From Cordylochernes scorpioides (Eukaryota > Arthropoda > Arachnida > Pseudoscorpiones > Chernetidae), in the NCBI GenBank assembly GCA_030710605.1, contig CP092872.1, positions 10,019,916-10,083,915 of the forward strand: a DNA stretch of 64,000 bases, in the 5' to 3' direction. Positions 1 to 12,601 of this stretch are shown here, one piece after another. A program made the position numbers and the translations under genes. The notes beneath the pieces are model-generated. The model did no database searches. It worked only from the letters and a program-made list of their open reading frames with translations, and was not told the DNA's origin. Position 1 is the stretch's first letter; each line of letters starts with the position of its first letter.

Positions 1-107
1 AAATTGCTCATTATCTGCCTCTATACCGCTATAACCAGTTATGACTGTTGTAGAAATGCTTTCATGTTTGATTCTTGGTAGCATAGAGATAAAATGTTTT
101 GGCGTGG

Positions 108-370
108 CTACAAATCTTCTGAAATTTTAGGTGGAATAATCCCTGCCCATAGATTCTGTGCGGGCTGAATCATTTTATTGTAGGCGATGCTTTTTGGAAG
201 GATTGTGAAAGACAGGGGTATGCTAGAATGTGCGGCAAATTTAACTTCTTGGTCTACTAGATCATATCCTATGACACCTCTGTGACCTTTGACCCAGCAG
301 GGTTGTACATTGAGCGTAGAGATGTAGATTGCAAATGACTCTTCTGCACATTAAAATGATAGGTTTCCAG
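108..370 (-). pseudogene. C-terminal end of a LINE RNase H domain (copy A)
   Basis: Read on the minus strand, about 312 down to a stop at 108-110 gives an open stretch with the RNase H-like block WVKGHRGVIGYDLVDQEVK, which matches the usual W-x-x-x-H-x-G-x-x-G-x-x-x-x-D end of RNase H in LINEs of the I/jockey type. The matching stretch in copy B (20700-21287) runs on into a knuckle-like CQNGDQTVNH motif after the stop, so the element is interrupted by nonsense changes. Only the 3' part of the element is present; upstream (higher coordinates) the sequence turns into A+T-rich DNA with no RT. This family differs from the LINE at 4043-6076. Non-functional remnant. Confidence 0.55.
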
Positions 371-2110
371 AAAAAAATCAAAAAAGATACTTTGAAGTTT
401 GACGTTTTTTATCATTTATTTTATTCAAACTTTCGAAAATGAAAGAAAAGGAATGTAACAAAATAGACCTAAAATCATTCCAATGTTTAAAAAAGGTACA
501 TATGAAGTTGAGAATTGAATAAGTAGTTTAGGAATTTTTAGCGCACCAGACAAATTTTCAATTCTATTCATGTAGAGATATACAGAATGGCCTAGGTTAT
601 TTTCACATATTGCTTGTGTTAATTTATAATCCTGCTCTTGAATATATTTACTAACCAATACAGCAACCAATATTGTTTTATCCATATTATCATATACCTT
701 CTCAGTAATGGAGAAAATATATTAAAATTTCACACATATTCTCAAATACAACCGAGAAATTGTTCTTGTAAAATGTGAAAGGCTTTGGTGGTTAACCTTC
801 AATTTATAGATTCCATTACCATAATATTTTCTCTTCATATTTGTCAACTAAAACTTTATAGTTCATAAGAAGTAAGTTATTATTTGATATAAAATCGATA
901 TAAATTCGTAAAAGATGAAATTGATTTCCAAATTTTAAAAAATCATTACTCAAATTTCTTTGGGAAACATAAAATTATTGAAAAAATAGTGTCAAATTTC
1001 CTTTTCAAATTCCAAATGGAAATAATATTATTTATTTAAAGAATTTTACATAGTAAGTTAGCCTGTTGAAAACTTCAAACGAAGCTAGATATATTCACTA
1101 GCGAAATATTGTTAAAACATAATGAAAACGTTGGAAATTCGTAAATTTAATATAGGTTAATAACATCTTTTTGAAAGGTTACACAGAGTAAATACACTAC
1201 AACCTACCTCTAACGTATTGTTATTTTTCGCCATTTTTTAATTAATTTATTTTTTCAGGACTTCGCGCCCTAGCAAAAGACGCACGTAAATATAACTATC
1301 TTGTGAGTAATAATTGTTATTTATATAGTTATACATATATATTAAAATTAATAAGAAATTATTTGTACACTTTACGAATTTTGAGATGAAAACGTAAATA
1401 TATTACCTTTACATTATTGTCTTTTACACAGATTTAAAATAAAGTTTGAAAATAAAATTCTTGATACATAGGACAACACAAAAATATATTTTCAAATTTT
1501 AAACTTGAATATAAAACGAAATAGACATAAATAAATATTTTATAGCATTACGATTAAATTAAGCCATATTTCTATTTTTATTCTGGAAGATTTGTGAATG
1601 ACAATCCCGTAAGTGTCATTTCTTAAAATCAACATATTAATCAGAATATATATTTAAATAAGAATTTAAATTTCAAATTTATTTATTGTACATTTTTTTA
1701 TTCATCTATAAATTTACGTCTTACAAAATTTAAATGTAGGTCGTCATATTTCTAGGCTTTTAAATATTTAAATTAGTATTTTTAATAATATAGAAATGTG
1801 TTCCTATAAATGAAACAAGGAAACAATTTATGAATTAAAATTATATAATATGTATAAAATAGGTCACAATATATTCAGATTTATATTACGAGTCTAGAAA
1901 TTATAAAAGTTCAAAACAAAGTTAAATTTTGGTTTTACATGAGATCCCATGTATAATATATTATAATAATATTAAAGAAAACATTTTTAGTAAAAAAACA
2001 AGGAGGGGTTATTTTAATCGCTAACCTTGAGACAGTTTGATGCAAAATACTACCTGAAATGAATGTAAAAATCACATGCTCCATGAACATTCATTTTTCA
2101 ATTGTGTGTA
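371..2110. other. A+T-rich stretch without a recognised gene
   Basis: I see no splice-linked gene here. A minus-strand ORF of 86 codons at 425-685 has a hydrophobic C-terminus, and it is present unchanged at 21342-21602, but that only reflects the duplication and is not evidence of selection. The rest is low-complexity A+T-rich sequence. Confidence 0.6.
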
Positions 2111-4042
2111 CAGTGGAACTTCAATATAACAACCTATTTTATGACAACAATAAGGTTATAGCATCATAGCTCTAAAGTCCAAAATATAAGCCCCCAATTG
2201 TTTCAACAATGGATATAACAACATAAAATCTTGGACCCAAATGGTTTTATAGGGAGGTTCAAATGTATTTTTCTTTCTAATTTAAAATTATCTTACATCT
2301 TAATATACATTATTTTTAAATCCTTTATTATATATAATGTTCTCTTAACTATGCTTCAAAGAGCCATTTCTCTTACTTTCTCTTTAAAACACTTTTTTTC
2401 TACTTTAAATATCATATTTATTTCAGAAATTAGTCTTTTTCATGATGTTTTGAAAAGCTCATTTTGAAGGCTGAAACTTGTTGCCTGACCAAATCCTATT
2501 ATAGAGGTTGATTCTACACGGCCTAAGTACAATTTGTTATTCCTTGATGTAGGGCCTAACACTGGTATTTCCTTCTAATTTAATAAATTTTTACCAAATA
2601 AAATATGCTAATGAAATGGACCCTATTAATTGAAAAAAAAAAGTTTTAGAAATAGTATAAGTCATGCATTGTAGATTAGACCATATCCCTGTAGCTAGAA
2701 AAGGACAAATTAAACCGAAATCGAATATAAATGCTCTTCAAAAGGAATATAAGGAAATAAAAGCTTTGAGAAAAGAGCAAAGCAATAGAAGAAAATGTGC
2801 CTAAATCAAAGGCCTTATTCACTGTTGCTTTTTGAAAACTGGGATATAAATTACTAAAGGCAAAAAAGCCATGGATTTCATAAGATTAAATAAAGAGGGA
2901 AGCGGGTAATCCAATAGAGTTATTAATTTCTTGATATCCCTATATGGAAAAAAGCATAAAGCAAAAATATTTGAAATTAAATTAAACTAGAAGAACTTGA
3001 CAAATAAAAGATACTTTCAATATGCAAATCAAAACAAAAGAAAGTCCCTATACATTCCCAATGTTTTGAAAAATAAGAACAAATGGAACTTTTACCCAAA
3101 GAAATTAAAAGAGGTAGATAGAATATGGTGAGCTCCATGTGGTAATAAAGGAAATCAAGGATATTTTGTTATTAAAGCAAATATAGAAGGCTTCGTAATT
3201 ATTAGAAGAAATAGGTATTGTATTTATTAAACATATTTTTATAGTTTACTAATTGAATCTTTGAAAGAAACTGATGAATATTTCACAAATACTGAAACAA
3301 AAATTCTATGCAATCTTATTAAAAAGGGGCTTTGATTCCATTTCATAAATTTCTGCATTTAAATTGGATTAAAATGAAAATTAGATTCAAATATTATATT
3401 GTGAAAAATGTATTACCAAGGCACTCTAAATAGGATAGTTATATATATATAACTATATATTTGCAGAAAGAGCTATATTAAATATGCAGATGGCATTGAA
3501 TTTATATGAATTTACTTAGCTTGAAAGCATTTTAAATGAGAATGGAAATGCCTTTTCAAGCCTGAACTTTAGAAAATAAAAAGCTTATTCAATTTCCTAA
3601 TTATGCAGTGATATCTCCAGTAGAGAGGTTAGCCATCATGAAGCCTTATTTAAACCTAGAGTAAGCCAAATTTTGATAACATAGAAGCTGATACTGTATA
3701 AGGGCATTTTGGGTTCAAAGTTGACTATTTTGGATGGGTTACCAATATGCTATGAAGAGCCCCATCCACTCTTGGTTTGAAATCAGTTTACCTTTTTCTT
3801 GATGAACTTTTAGTTTTGAATAATAAGTTCCATCTCCATTGTGAATGATGCTATTGTCTCACCACTCCTTGTTGGTCCTCGCCTGCTATTTAACAAATCC
3901 ACACTATTGAAGACTTGCCTATATTGTAGCTAACACTCATATGTGACATACCTGATTACAGCTCTGCTCCAGGATTTAGATAAGGGATTCTTGATCATTG
4001 TTTTAAAATAAATGATGATACACAGGATCAGCATAGAAAAAT

Positions 4043-6051
4043 GTCAGAGCTTTCAAAAAATATCAAAGCACAGAAGATTCAATCTTTTACTTCGTTCAAC
4101 AAATCCAGGACAGCTTCCATCATAAACCTACAGAATCCACTATAGCAGCCTTCATCGACCTTTCCCAAGCCTTCGACAGAGTCTGGAAGGAAAAGCTAAT
4201 TCTCAAACTCGACGAACTTGGAATAGAGGGAAGTATGCTGAGTTGGATCAGCAATTTTCTATCCAAACGCACCATACAGGTTAACTTCAACAACATCAAA
4301 TCAAAAGCCACTCGTATTTACCAAGGTCTACCCCAAGGATCAATCCTAAGCCCTATTCTCTTCAATATTTACCTAAATGATGTACACACTTTTATCAAAC
4401 CGCCAGCTAAAATTGCCCTTTACGCAGATGACATAATCATCTGGGTCTCCAAAAACAACCTCTCCGATGCAGAACAATCTCTGAATAAAGCGATGAAAAA
4501 TCTACAAAAGGTAACTCAGAAACTAAAATTATCCATCAACATCAGCAAATCTGAAATCGGCCTCTTCACCATCAACAACCACCTTCGCCACTGGACCCCA
4601 AATATTTTCTTAAATAATTCAAAACTTCAATATTCAGATTCCCCAAGATATCTTGGTGTCACACTTGACCCTGCGCTCACTTTTAAAAAACATATTGACA
4701 CCATGATAAGCAAAGCCAAAAATAGGCTCAAAATCCTGAAAAAAATATCAGGCTTAAACTGGGGTGCAAATGCCAATATTTTACGCACAACGTACCTTGC
4801 ACTCGTAAGACCTATTTTGGAATATGCTACACCAGCCTGGATCAATGCAAGTAAAACTAACCTATCCAAAATAGACAGAATCCAAGCAAGCGCAGCTAAA
4901 ATCATCAGCGGACTTCGAGGATCCTGCCCAAATCGCATTGCTGAACTCGAATTCAACCTTCTTCCCCTGCACCTAAGGAGAAAAATCTGCTTTTCAAAAT
5001 TTATAACAAAAAAGATTAACTCTCCAAAAGAACATCTTACAGGAAAATTTATTAGAAATTGGGTCCCAAACCAAAGATTAAAACGCCCCACTCCTCTCAA
5101 CATGGCTCACAACTCTAATCTTTTAGACATCCCAATTAATCCCAAACACAGAACTTCCTATCCCCCACACAAAACTCGCAACAAACTCATCTGTTTCCCT
5201 CATCTACCAGACAATCCCCACAAACATGAAACTCAGCCAGAATTACTTAAAGCTCTTGGCCTCCAAATCATTGAGGAAAATAGCTCCCTCTTTGACATCA
5301 CAATTTACACTGACGGTAGCCAACTTGAAACTGGACTGTCTGGCAGTGGAATTGCTATCTACAAAGATAAGATCCTGGAAAAAATCTCCCTCTCCCACCC
5401 TAGACATCTTTTAGTTTATAAATCAGAACTCTCTGCTATAGATACGGCTCTAAAAGACATCAACATCAACTCGCCAAGCAAAATAATAATCTACTCCGAC
5501 TCAAGAGCAGCCATTTATACCCTTCAAAGCTGCTTCTCCAGTCAAGAACCTCTCCTCAAGAACATTGCTAAGTCTGTAAACCGACTACTAGCCAACAGCT
5601 CAGTCACAGTGCAATGGCTTCCAGCTCACGTTGGAATTCCTGGTAATGAGCTGGCAGACTCTCTGGCAAAGGCTGGAGCTCTTGGCCTACCTGAAGCAAG
5701 AGAATCCACCACCCAACTGGACGAAAGAGACCTCCTCCGTACCATCAAAACCCAATGCCTGCAGGAATGGAGGTCTGATGCTGCACATATGACTGGTACA
5801 GAGCAGGAGGGACAAGCACCGGTTCTGTCCTCCCAAGAGAACAACAGTCTTTGATTTCCAGACTTAAGTCTGGTCATCTACGGACAATGACTTTCCAGAA
5901 TGGTTGCAAGGTTTTCCCACTATGTACCAAGTGCAATTCTCAGCCTGCAACCCCAAGACATATTATTGACTGTATTGACTCATCCATTGATGAGCTCTAC
6001 TCTTCCCCGGCAGACACCATAAAAAATCTCAAGCTTGATACCTTAGTGTGA
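4043..6051 (+). pseudogene. LINE ORF2 with RT, RNase H and zinc knuckle, 5'-truncated and frameshifted (copy A)
   Basis: The frame opens inside the RT domain (QSTED block at about 4067), then shows RT motif A FIDLSQAFDRVW at 4151-4186, LPQGS near 4330 and catalytic YADD at 4421-4432. An RNase H domain follows (YTDGS near 5308, YSDSRAA near 5493, WLPAHVGIPGNELAD near 5620), then a knuckle CTKC..H..C near 5923-5973 and a stop at 6049-6051. A stop at 4034 and loss of the APE endonuclease and RT fingers mark 5' truncation. One base is missing near 5787 compared with copy B, which shifts the frame at 5788-5854; the tail continues from 5851 in another frame. The element ends in TGAGTGGAGATAAGAAAGAA plus a short GAA tail. 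Domain order fits the I/jockey group of LINEs. It is a dead copy. Confidence 0.9.
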
Positions 6052-6052
6052 T

Positions 6053-6523
6053 TGAGTGGAGATAAGAAAGAAGAAACTCGATGAAATGCACCAAAAACTT
6101 CGCCGTATCTGCCCGAGATTGGTCAACAGAAAAGGACCTATTCTTCTCAACGACAACGCCCGACCACACGTCTCAACGATCACACAACAAAAGTTGAATG
6201 AGTTGGGCTATGAAACTCTTTATCACCCACCATACTCGCCCGACCTCTCGCCTACCGACTACCACTTTTTTTAAGCACCTCGCCAACTTTCTGGGTGAGA
6301 AATGCTTTAAAAACCAAGGTGATGCCGAAATGGCCTTCAATGAATTCATTGCCTCCAGAGCTCCAGATTTTTATAAAACTGGAATATACCAGCTTGTTTC
6401 TCGTTGGCAAAGATGTATCGATGCCAATGGTTTATATATTGATTAATAAAGGTTTGCTTGTAACGAGTTATTGCTTTTTAAAGTTGTCACTACAAATAGG
6501 CCATTATTTTTTCATCAACCTAA
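6053..6523 (+). pseudogene. C-terminal part of a mariner transposase with right terminal repeat (copy A)
   Basis: Directly after the LINE tail, two overlapping frames (6056-6274 and 6198-6446) give the C-terminal half of a mariner transposase: the second catalytic Asp block LLNDNARPH and the third one, YSPDLSPTDYHFF. An extra T in the run at 6265-6271 breaks the frame just after the third Asp, and the same extra T is in copy B, so it predates the duplication. The sequence ends near 6523 in GGCCATTATTTTTTCATCAA followed by CCTAA and a TA, a plausible mariner right end (inverted: TTAGGTTGATG...). The N-terminal half and left end are absent; the LINE sits where they should be. Confidence 0.8.
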
Positions 6524-8389
6524 TAAAAAGAATTACAGTATATTTTCTTCAGTTCAATCGACTATAATTCAACACTTTAATTCAACTATTTTTTGAATAA
6601 CCAATCAACCTATTTATTTTAAATAGGTATAATTCAACACTCCTTTAAGTGTTGGCTTCAAAATTTCCTCCAAAATTGTGCACTATCAATGAATGTTGTA
6701 ATGACTTTATAATCATTTTAATCTCAAGAAGGCCACAATTATATCATTCCTAGAATTTTTTAAAGGTGCCATGGGGTACATTGATATAATTCTCACTCTT
6801 TCTCACCCTTTCCTGTTTATTTATAGAAGGTTGCTGGCTATTGCATGCAGCATAATGAAATTAGAACCTCCAACAAACATTTTTTACCATCATTGTAATG
6901 TTTTCTATTTTTTCTTTTCGGTTTTGGCTTGCAAGCTTGTTTACTGAGATGGAATCTTCTCTTACATCTACTAGATTAAATTAAACTTGTATATTTTATG
7001 ATGATTCCACCATTAGTTATGAACCTGAAGATATTTCTGATTTAGATGAGTGTGCTAATATTAGAATAAAGGATAAATTGTTTCTAGCTCACACATACAT
7101 CATGTATTCAATTTTAAAAACCCCATCGCAAGATACACAAGATCAAAAGATTCACAAATTCCTCTACAAATAAATTGTGCACTTTGAAGCATTTTGAAAC
7201 ACATATAATATGAATTTCCCCAATAGCCATTTTTTAGAAACTAATTTATATACCCAGCAGTTTTTATCTAAAGTAATTCTTTTTTCTATATCTATAGAAT
7301 TTAAAATGGCTAAAGGTTCAGGAATCTGGGCTACCACAAGAAAAAAAGAGAGAGAGAAATGACAAAAAAAAAAGACCTTTTTGATGTTAAAATTTTTGAA
7401 TCATATTTAGGCCTCCTTCTAAATATAAAAATTGTGAAATGTATGATTATGTTTTCTTTTAGAAAGAATCAAACATTAGTTATATAATATCGTGTGATAT
7501 GGGATCTTTTTTATACTTTTGTAAAATTGGCAAATGATGTATAATGGAGAAAACCAATCTTACTGATACACTGAGAAGAAACCCTGAGGAGAGTGACAGT
7601 GTGACAGAAAAGTCTGTAACTAAATATAAAATTGGTTGATGTAGCCATATATTTTTCCAAACCAACTCTCAACCAACAAATGATCTTCAAAACATAAATA
7701 TTTAGTAAAAGGAAATGAAATGAAAATAATTGGAGTTTGCAAAAGGATTTACAGATACAAAAAACCTGTCTTGCACCTTAGTAGGGTCTCAAACTTCACT
7801 TGTTCTCACGCTCAACATAAGCTGAATCTAGCTTCCAATTAAAAAAAAAAAACCTCCTCAGGCAAAGAGAATAAAATTTATTAGAAATAAAAAACTAAAT
7901 TGGAAAAAGGAGGTGTAGACTTATAAAATGATTATCAAGATGAGAGAAAATTTCTTAAATGATGGAGAAAAGTATTTATAAGGATGATTCATGGAACTTT
8001 TGGAATACCTATATCATTTCTAGAAAAAATATTGAGGGAGAAGTATACCAGGTATCCATGTGTTTCCCGTAATAAAGGTGTATGCTTTGGCTGCTAGAGT
8101 GAGCATAAAGAAATGTTAATAGTATATATATTCAGATTTTTTAAAATAACAGATTAAAAATTTGTATGTATGTGTCTGTTTGTTTGTATTTTGTGTAAAT
8201 ATATATATTATTAAATTATTTGAAAATGAATGCCATTTTCCTCATTCCTTTTGCCTTAAAATTTTAAAAGTTCAATTTTATAGCTTCTAAATATCTATAT
8301 TTACCTTTCATTAATTTAAATGGTTTCACATCCATATGGCTATTTCTTAAAATGAAGCCTTCAAAGTATTTTATTAATTAAAATATCAT
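6524..8389. other. Stretch between nested elements, no clear gene
   Basis: Lies inside the composite transposon. Near 6950-7090 there is a short ATG-led stretch rich in Asp and Glu on the plus strand with an in-frame stop; it could be a transposase N-terminal relic, but I cannot assign it. Near 6555-6650 are repeated AATTCAACACT words resembling the ends of CAGT-terminus elements. Nothing else recognised. Confidence 0.4.
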
Positions 8390-9985
8390 CTTTCTTATCT
8401 CCATTAAAAAATATCAGGGTATCAAGTCTGTAGAGCTTGAGATTTTTGATGGTGTCTACTAGGGATGACTCAATGGATGAACAGGTTAAGGTTAAGGATG
8501 TGCAGGTTAAGAATTGCACTTAGTACATGTGGGAAAAACTTGCAAAAAGTCATTGTCTGTAGATGACCAGACTCAAGTTTGGAAATCAAGGACTGCTCTT
8601 CCCTTGGGAGGACAGAATTGGTGCTTGTCCCTCCTGCTCTGTACCAGTCATGTGCAGCAGTGGATTTCCATTCTTGCTGGCATTGGGCCATTGTCTGCCA
8701 GTTCATTTCCAGGAATTCCAAAATGATCTGTAAGCCATTTTACTGTGACAGCTGTTGGCTGGGAGTTAGTTTACAGATTTTTCAATGCTCTTGAGAAGTT
8801 CTTGATTGGAAAAACAGGTTTGAAGGGTATAAATGGCTGCTCTTGAATCGGAGTCGATTATAATTTTACTTGGTGAATTGATGTTGTTTTAAGTGCAGTG
8901 TCTATTGCAAATAGTTCTAATTTGTAAACTGAGAGGTGTGTAGGATGTGAAAGGGAGATTTTTTCAAGGATTGTATCTTTGTAAATGGCAATACCATTAC
9001 CAGACAGTTGAGGTTCAAGTTGCCTACCATCAGTGTAAATTGCTATTTCAAAGAGGGAGCTATTTTCTTCAATGATTTGAAGGCCAAGAGCTTCCAGTAA
9101 TTATGGCCAGTTTCATGTTTGTGGGTTGACTGGGAGATGAGGTATACAGGTGAGTTTATTCCGAGTTCTGTATGGAGGTTAGAAAGTTTTGTGTTTAGGA
9201 TTAATTGGGATATCTAAAAGATGAGAATTGTAAGCCATGTTGAGAGGAGTGGGGCTTTTTTTTCTTTGATTTAAATCCCAATTTTGAATAAAATTTCTGT
9301 AAGGTGTTCTTTGGGAGAAATAATCTTTTTAAATATGAATTTTGAGAAGCAGATTTTTCTCCTGAGATGCCGGGAAAGAAGGTTAAATTCGAGTTCAGCA
9401 ATGTGATTCAGGAAAGATCCTCAAAGCCCTAAAATGATTTTAGCTACACTGGCTTGGATTCTGTCTATTTTAGATGATTGCTTTTGCTTGAATTGATCTA
9501 GGATCGGGCAGCATATTCTAAAATATGCCTAAAGAGTGTAAGGTAAGTTCTTCATAAGATATTGGCATTTGCACCCCAGTTTAAGCCTGATATTTTTCGA
9601 AAATTCAGAGTATTATTAGCTTTGTGTATCATGGTGTCAACATATTTTTTAAAGGTGAGAGGAGGGTCAAGTGTGAAAACAAGATATCATGGGGAATCCA
9701 AATATTTGATTATTGAAGTATTCAAAAAAAATTTTGGGGTCCAGTGGCGAAGGTGATTGTTAATGAAGAGGCCAATCTCAGATTTGATGATGTTAATAGA
9801 TAATTTGGTTTTGGATTACCTTTTGTAGATAATTCATAACCTTGTTCAGAGAGTATTCTGCATCTAAGAGGTTGTTTTTGGAGACCCAGATGATTTATGT
9901 TAAAGAGAATAGAGCTTAGAATTGACCCTTGGGGTAGACTTTGGTAAATACAGGTAGTTTTGATATATTGTTGTTGAAATATCTT
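8390..9985 (-). pseudogene. Second copy of the same LINE, inverted and decayed (copy A)
   Basis: On the minus strand the order is: LPQGS-type RT block near 9940, the RT thumb region near 9560-9750, RNase H pieces, then the 3' ORF end (DWYRAGGTSTNSVLPREEQS near 8600) and a 3' tail, seen on the plus strand as CTTTCTTATCTCCATT at about 8392. The protein words match the LINE at 4043-6051, but many frameshifts and stops are present, so this copy is older. Its inverted orientation to the first copy makes a pair of long inverted repeats within the composite transposon. Confidence 0.8.
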
Positions 9986-10196
9986 AGAATCTTGAGCTAA
10001 TAATTCTTATTCTTTAAAGTTAATATCCATTTGTTATACTCTATGCATACTATTTAAATTATGTTGCTCAGTTTTTAATATGTTGAACCCTTATTATAAC
10101 AACTTTTCCAAGATTTAAGTTCTAATTGATTTAACCATAGTTATAACAATTTAGAATCTGCCCCAAATGATGTTGTTATAGCAAGGTTTGACTGTA

Positions 10197-11198
10197 TTAT
10201 AGTAATCTCAGAGTAAAAAACTCATTTATGGGTGAAGCTAAGAGTCTTATAGTCATAAAGCCAGGTGAAGGAACAAAAAAAATCTCACCTTCAAATTTGA
10301 TAAAATATTCTATTTAAACAAAAGAGGAAAGGAGGAGGAGGAAAATAATTTTTGCTTGTTTTTAACTTCACCATTTCCCTTCCTCCTCTGCATAGGCATA
10401 GCAATCAATCAGTTTTTTTAGTAATCATATTAGTGATGATAACATTAGAATTAATCGGTTTGCCATTTAAATGTGTGTATTTATAATCATTCAAATGATT
10501 GATCTTTATTGCACCATTTAAAAAATTGACCTTTATTTAGAATAAACTGGTATTAGTGGCAAATATGATGTAAAACATTCCAAGTTATCAAGCTTTCTTC
10601 AATACACTAATCATTAGATTAGAAAGGAAGATGCCCCCCCTGGAAAAAGACAATTGATTTTTTTATTCTTTTTAACCTAGAATTCCCTAATGTTTATGTG
10701 ACATAGTTGATTATTCTCAATGTTTTATATAATCTAGATAGTTTTTTAAACAACCTTGAATTGTTCTACAACTTCAGATTTCATATAATTTTTCTATTAA
10801 TGACATTTTTTATTCTTACCTAGCATTTTTGGAGATTTCTAGTTTTGCCTGTGTTGGCATGTCAGACCCATATAAAGTCATATGTATATGTAGCCTTTTA
10901 TACTATTCATTCTCTCATCTTGTTTCATTGCTTTCTGGGCAATGAGCATCCATCCATGAAATTTGGTTTTGATAATGGTATTCTTGATCCTATTTCATCT
11001 TTAGTCGAGTTGTCTAAATAGTTGAAACTTATCTTTTGGGATATAGATTACTAAAATTTAATACTTTGATGTATTTATTCATACCTATCCACTAACTTTA
11101 ATCACACACAGGTAAACCTTTCACTTTTCTCCTTGCTGTTGCTTCATAAAAAAATATATTAAGAAAACAATTTTATGCATAACAACATTCACATTTAG
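10197..11198. other. A+T-rich stretch without a gene
   Basis: No coding or RNA gene seen. A purine-rich block at about 10321-10345 (GAGGAAAGGAGGAGGAGGAA) is matched by a pyrimidine-rich block at 10371-10392, so it could pair into a hairpin. Confidence 0.5.
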
Positions 11199-12601
11199 CT
11201 CTTTCTGGTCCACATGCCCTTTACTTACAACAGTGTAGAGGTTGCTATCTACTTGTATGTAACACTATTTATTTGTATAGCTCTCCTTAAATCTTGATAT
11301 TACTAAATATAATAGAAAAAAATCATGTTTCACAATGGAAATATATTTATTAGTGCGTAAAACTAAATAAAAACATAAATATATATTTATTTTTACTTTA
11401 ATAAACTATAGTTGAAAATTCTAATCATTTTTTAAATATAGTGTTTATGGAAGCTATCCCCCAAATGAAGATCTGGTTTGTCGCTACAGGTTTCACAATA
11501 AAAACCTGTTCTTTTCCATCAGGTGGGGATGGGGAAGAACAGACTTTACAGTCTTTGGTCTTGATGTTAGCATTATGGAACTGAATGTTCATTCTTTCCA
11601 AGCCTGCTGAAGCTTTCATACATTTTGGATGTTCATTCTGCCATGGTTACACAAGCTCTTTCATTAACTATTCCCAGTATTTTTTGTGACAGATTGTCCT
11701 TAGCCAATTATTTTTCTTGTTTTGGCTATATATGATGTATGAGTTGACAGCAGCCACTTCTAGACCCCCAAAAGCAATTTTCTCTACCATCTACAGTTAT
11801 TCTGAGAAAGTTTATATTGCACAATAATGGTTAGCAATATCCACATCTTTCATATTCGAAGTGTAGTCAATAATAGTAGTTCGCTTTTGAATTTCTTCTG
11901 AGCCACGTCTAATTTGCCTGGTGACTTTTTTGAAGCTTTGTGGAATTAAGATACACAAGATGGACCACATGCTTATCCTCCAAAAGAGTGCAAGTAGGTT
12001 TTTTTTTCTTTCTGAAGACAAGAGTTTTGTACCACTGAAAGTCGTGGTTTTATTAGTTCCTGTGACATTCCCGTCTGTTTGACATAATAATCCAAATTAG
12101 GTAACTCTACATTTTAGAAAGTTCATCAATATGAATAAAATTTGTGTAGAAACTATGTGAAAATATGGAAACCGGTTTATATTTGATTAGGATTCTGCTG
12201 GAGCATAGTAAGTAGATGAATCACATTCATTGAAGTAAATGCCAGATTAGTCATATTAGAGTTGAAGTAGTTTTACTACCTAGATATAGCATAAAATAAT
12301 ATAAGCGACCTATTATGAAAGCAGCAAAAACATGTCCAAGCTACATTTGGTAGGCTTTTCCAGGTTATTGGTTTCAAACCCAATTCCTCCGTTGAAACTT
12401 ACTGTTTCTTCATCAATTGCAAGATTTTGAACCACTAGTAATAATTCTAAGCCTTTTCAATTCAAAAGTCCATAAAATGGGATGTGGCGCATAAAATAAA
12501 TTTGCTTGAAACGATTTTTTTTTGTGAAAATTGCTAAGAAAAATGACATTTTTATAAAATATTTGAGACCAGTAGGCATTTATTGAGGCCAAAGAGGTAT
12601 A
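11199..12601 (-). pseudogene. piggyBac-type transposase, C-terminal two thirds (copy A)
   Basis: Read on the minus strand from 12601 down: a block with the first catalytic Asp (NLAIDEETVSFNGG, near 12415), an FYTN block near 12150, the third Asp block (TSNMKDVDIANHYC, near 11840), GGLEVAAVNSYI near 11740 and the cysteine-rich C-terminal finger (KDCKVCSS near 11550, then CETCSDKP in a shifted frame near 11485). These are the landmarks of piggyBac transposases (DDE_Tnp_1_7 plus C-terminal Cys-rich domain). Many stops and shifts show that it is dead. The low-coordinate end at 11199 (CTCTTTCTGGTCCACATGCC) resembles the other end of the element seen beyond copy B (37318), and is preceded by TTAG, a one-base variant of the TTAA target. 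The N-terminal part lies beyond the assembly gap. Confidence 0.8.

Larger units (their letters stand above)
2111..10194. mobile_element. Composite pogo/Tigger-like DNA transposon with CAGT ends, filled by nested elements (copy A)
   Basis: The left end reads CAGTGGAACTTCAATATAAC and the reverse complement of the right end reads CAGTCAAACCTTGCTATAAC; 17 of the first 23 positions agree, and further inward a second matched block is seen (an AAATCTTGGA core at about 2227 and, inverted, about 10110). Both ends are flanked by TA (2109-2110 and 10195-10196), the target duplication expected of the Tc1/mariner-pogo superfamily. At 2690-2860 a broken reading frame rich in Lys and Glu faintly recalls a CENP-B-type helix-turn-helix, which is inference only. 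The 8-kb length is explained by insertions: a LINE (4043-6076), a mariner piece (to 6523) and an inverted LINE copy (8390-9985). Confidence 0.6.

Noticed and set aside
425-685. 86-codon minus-strand ORF identical in both copies as a conserved gene
   Set aside because: Identity follows from the recent duplication; no splice sites or domain support it.
4627-5103. 158-codon minus-strand ORF, also at 25868-26344
   Set aside because: It is the antisense shadow of the LINE RT-RNaseH frame; its presence in both copies is due to the duplication.
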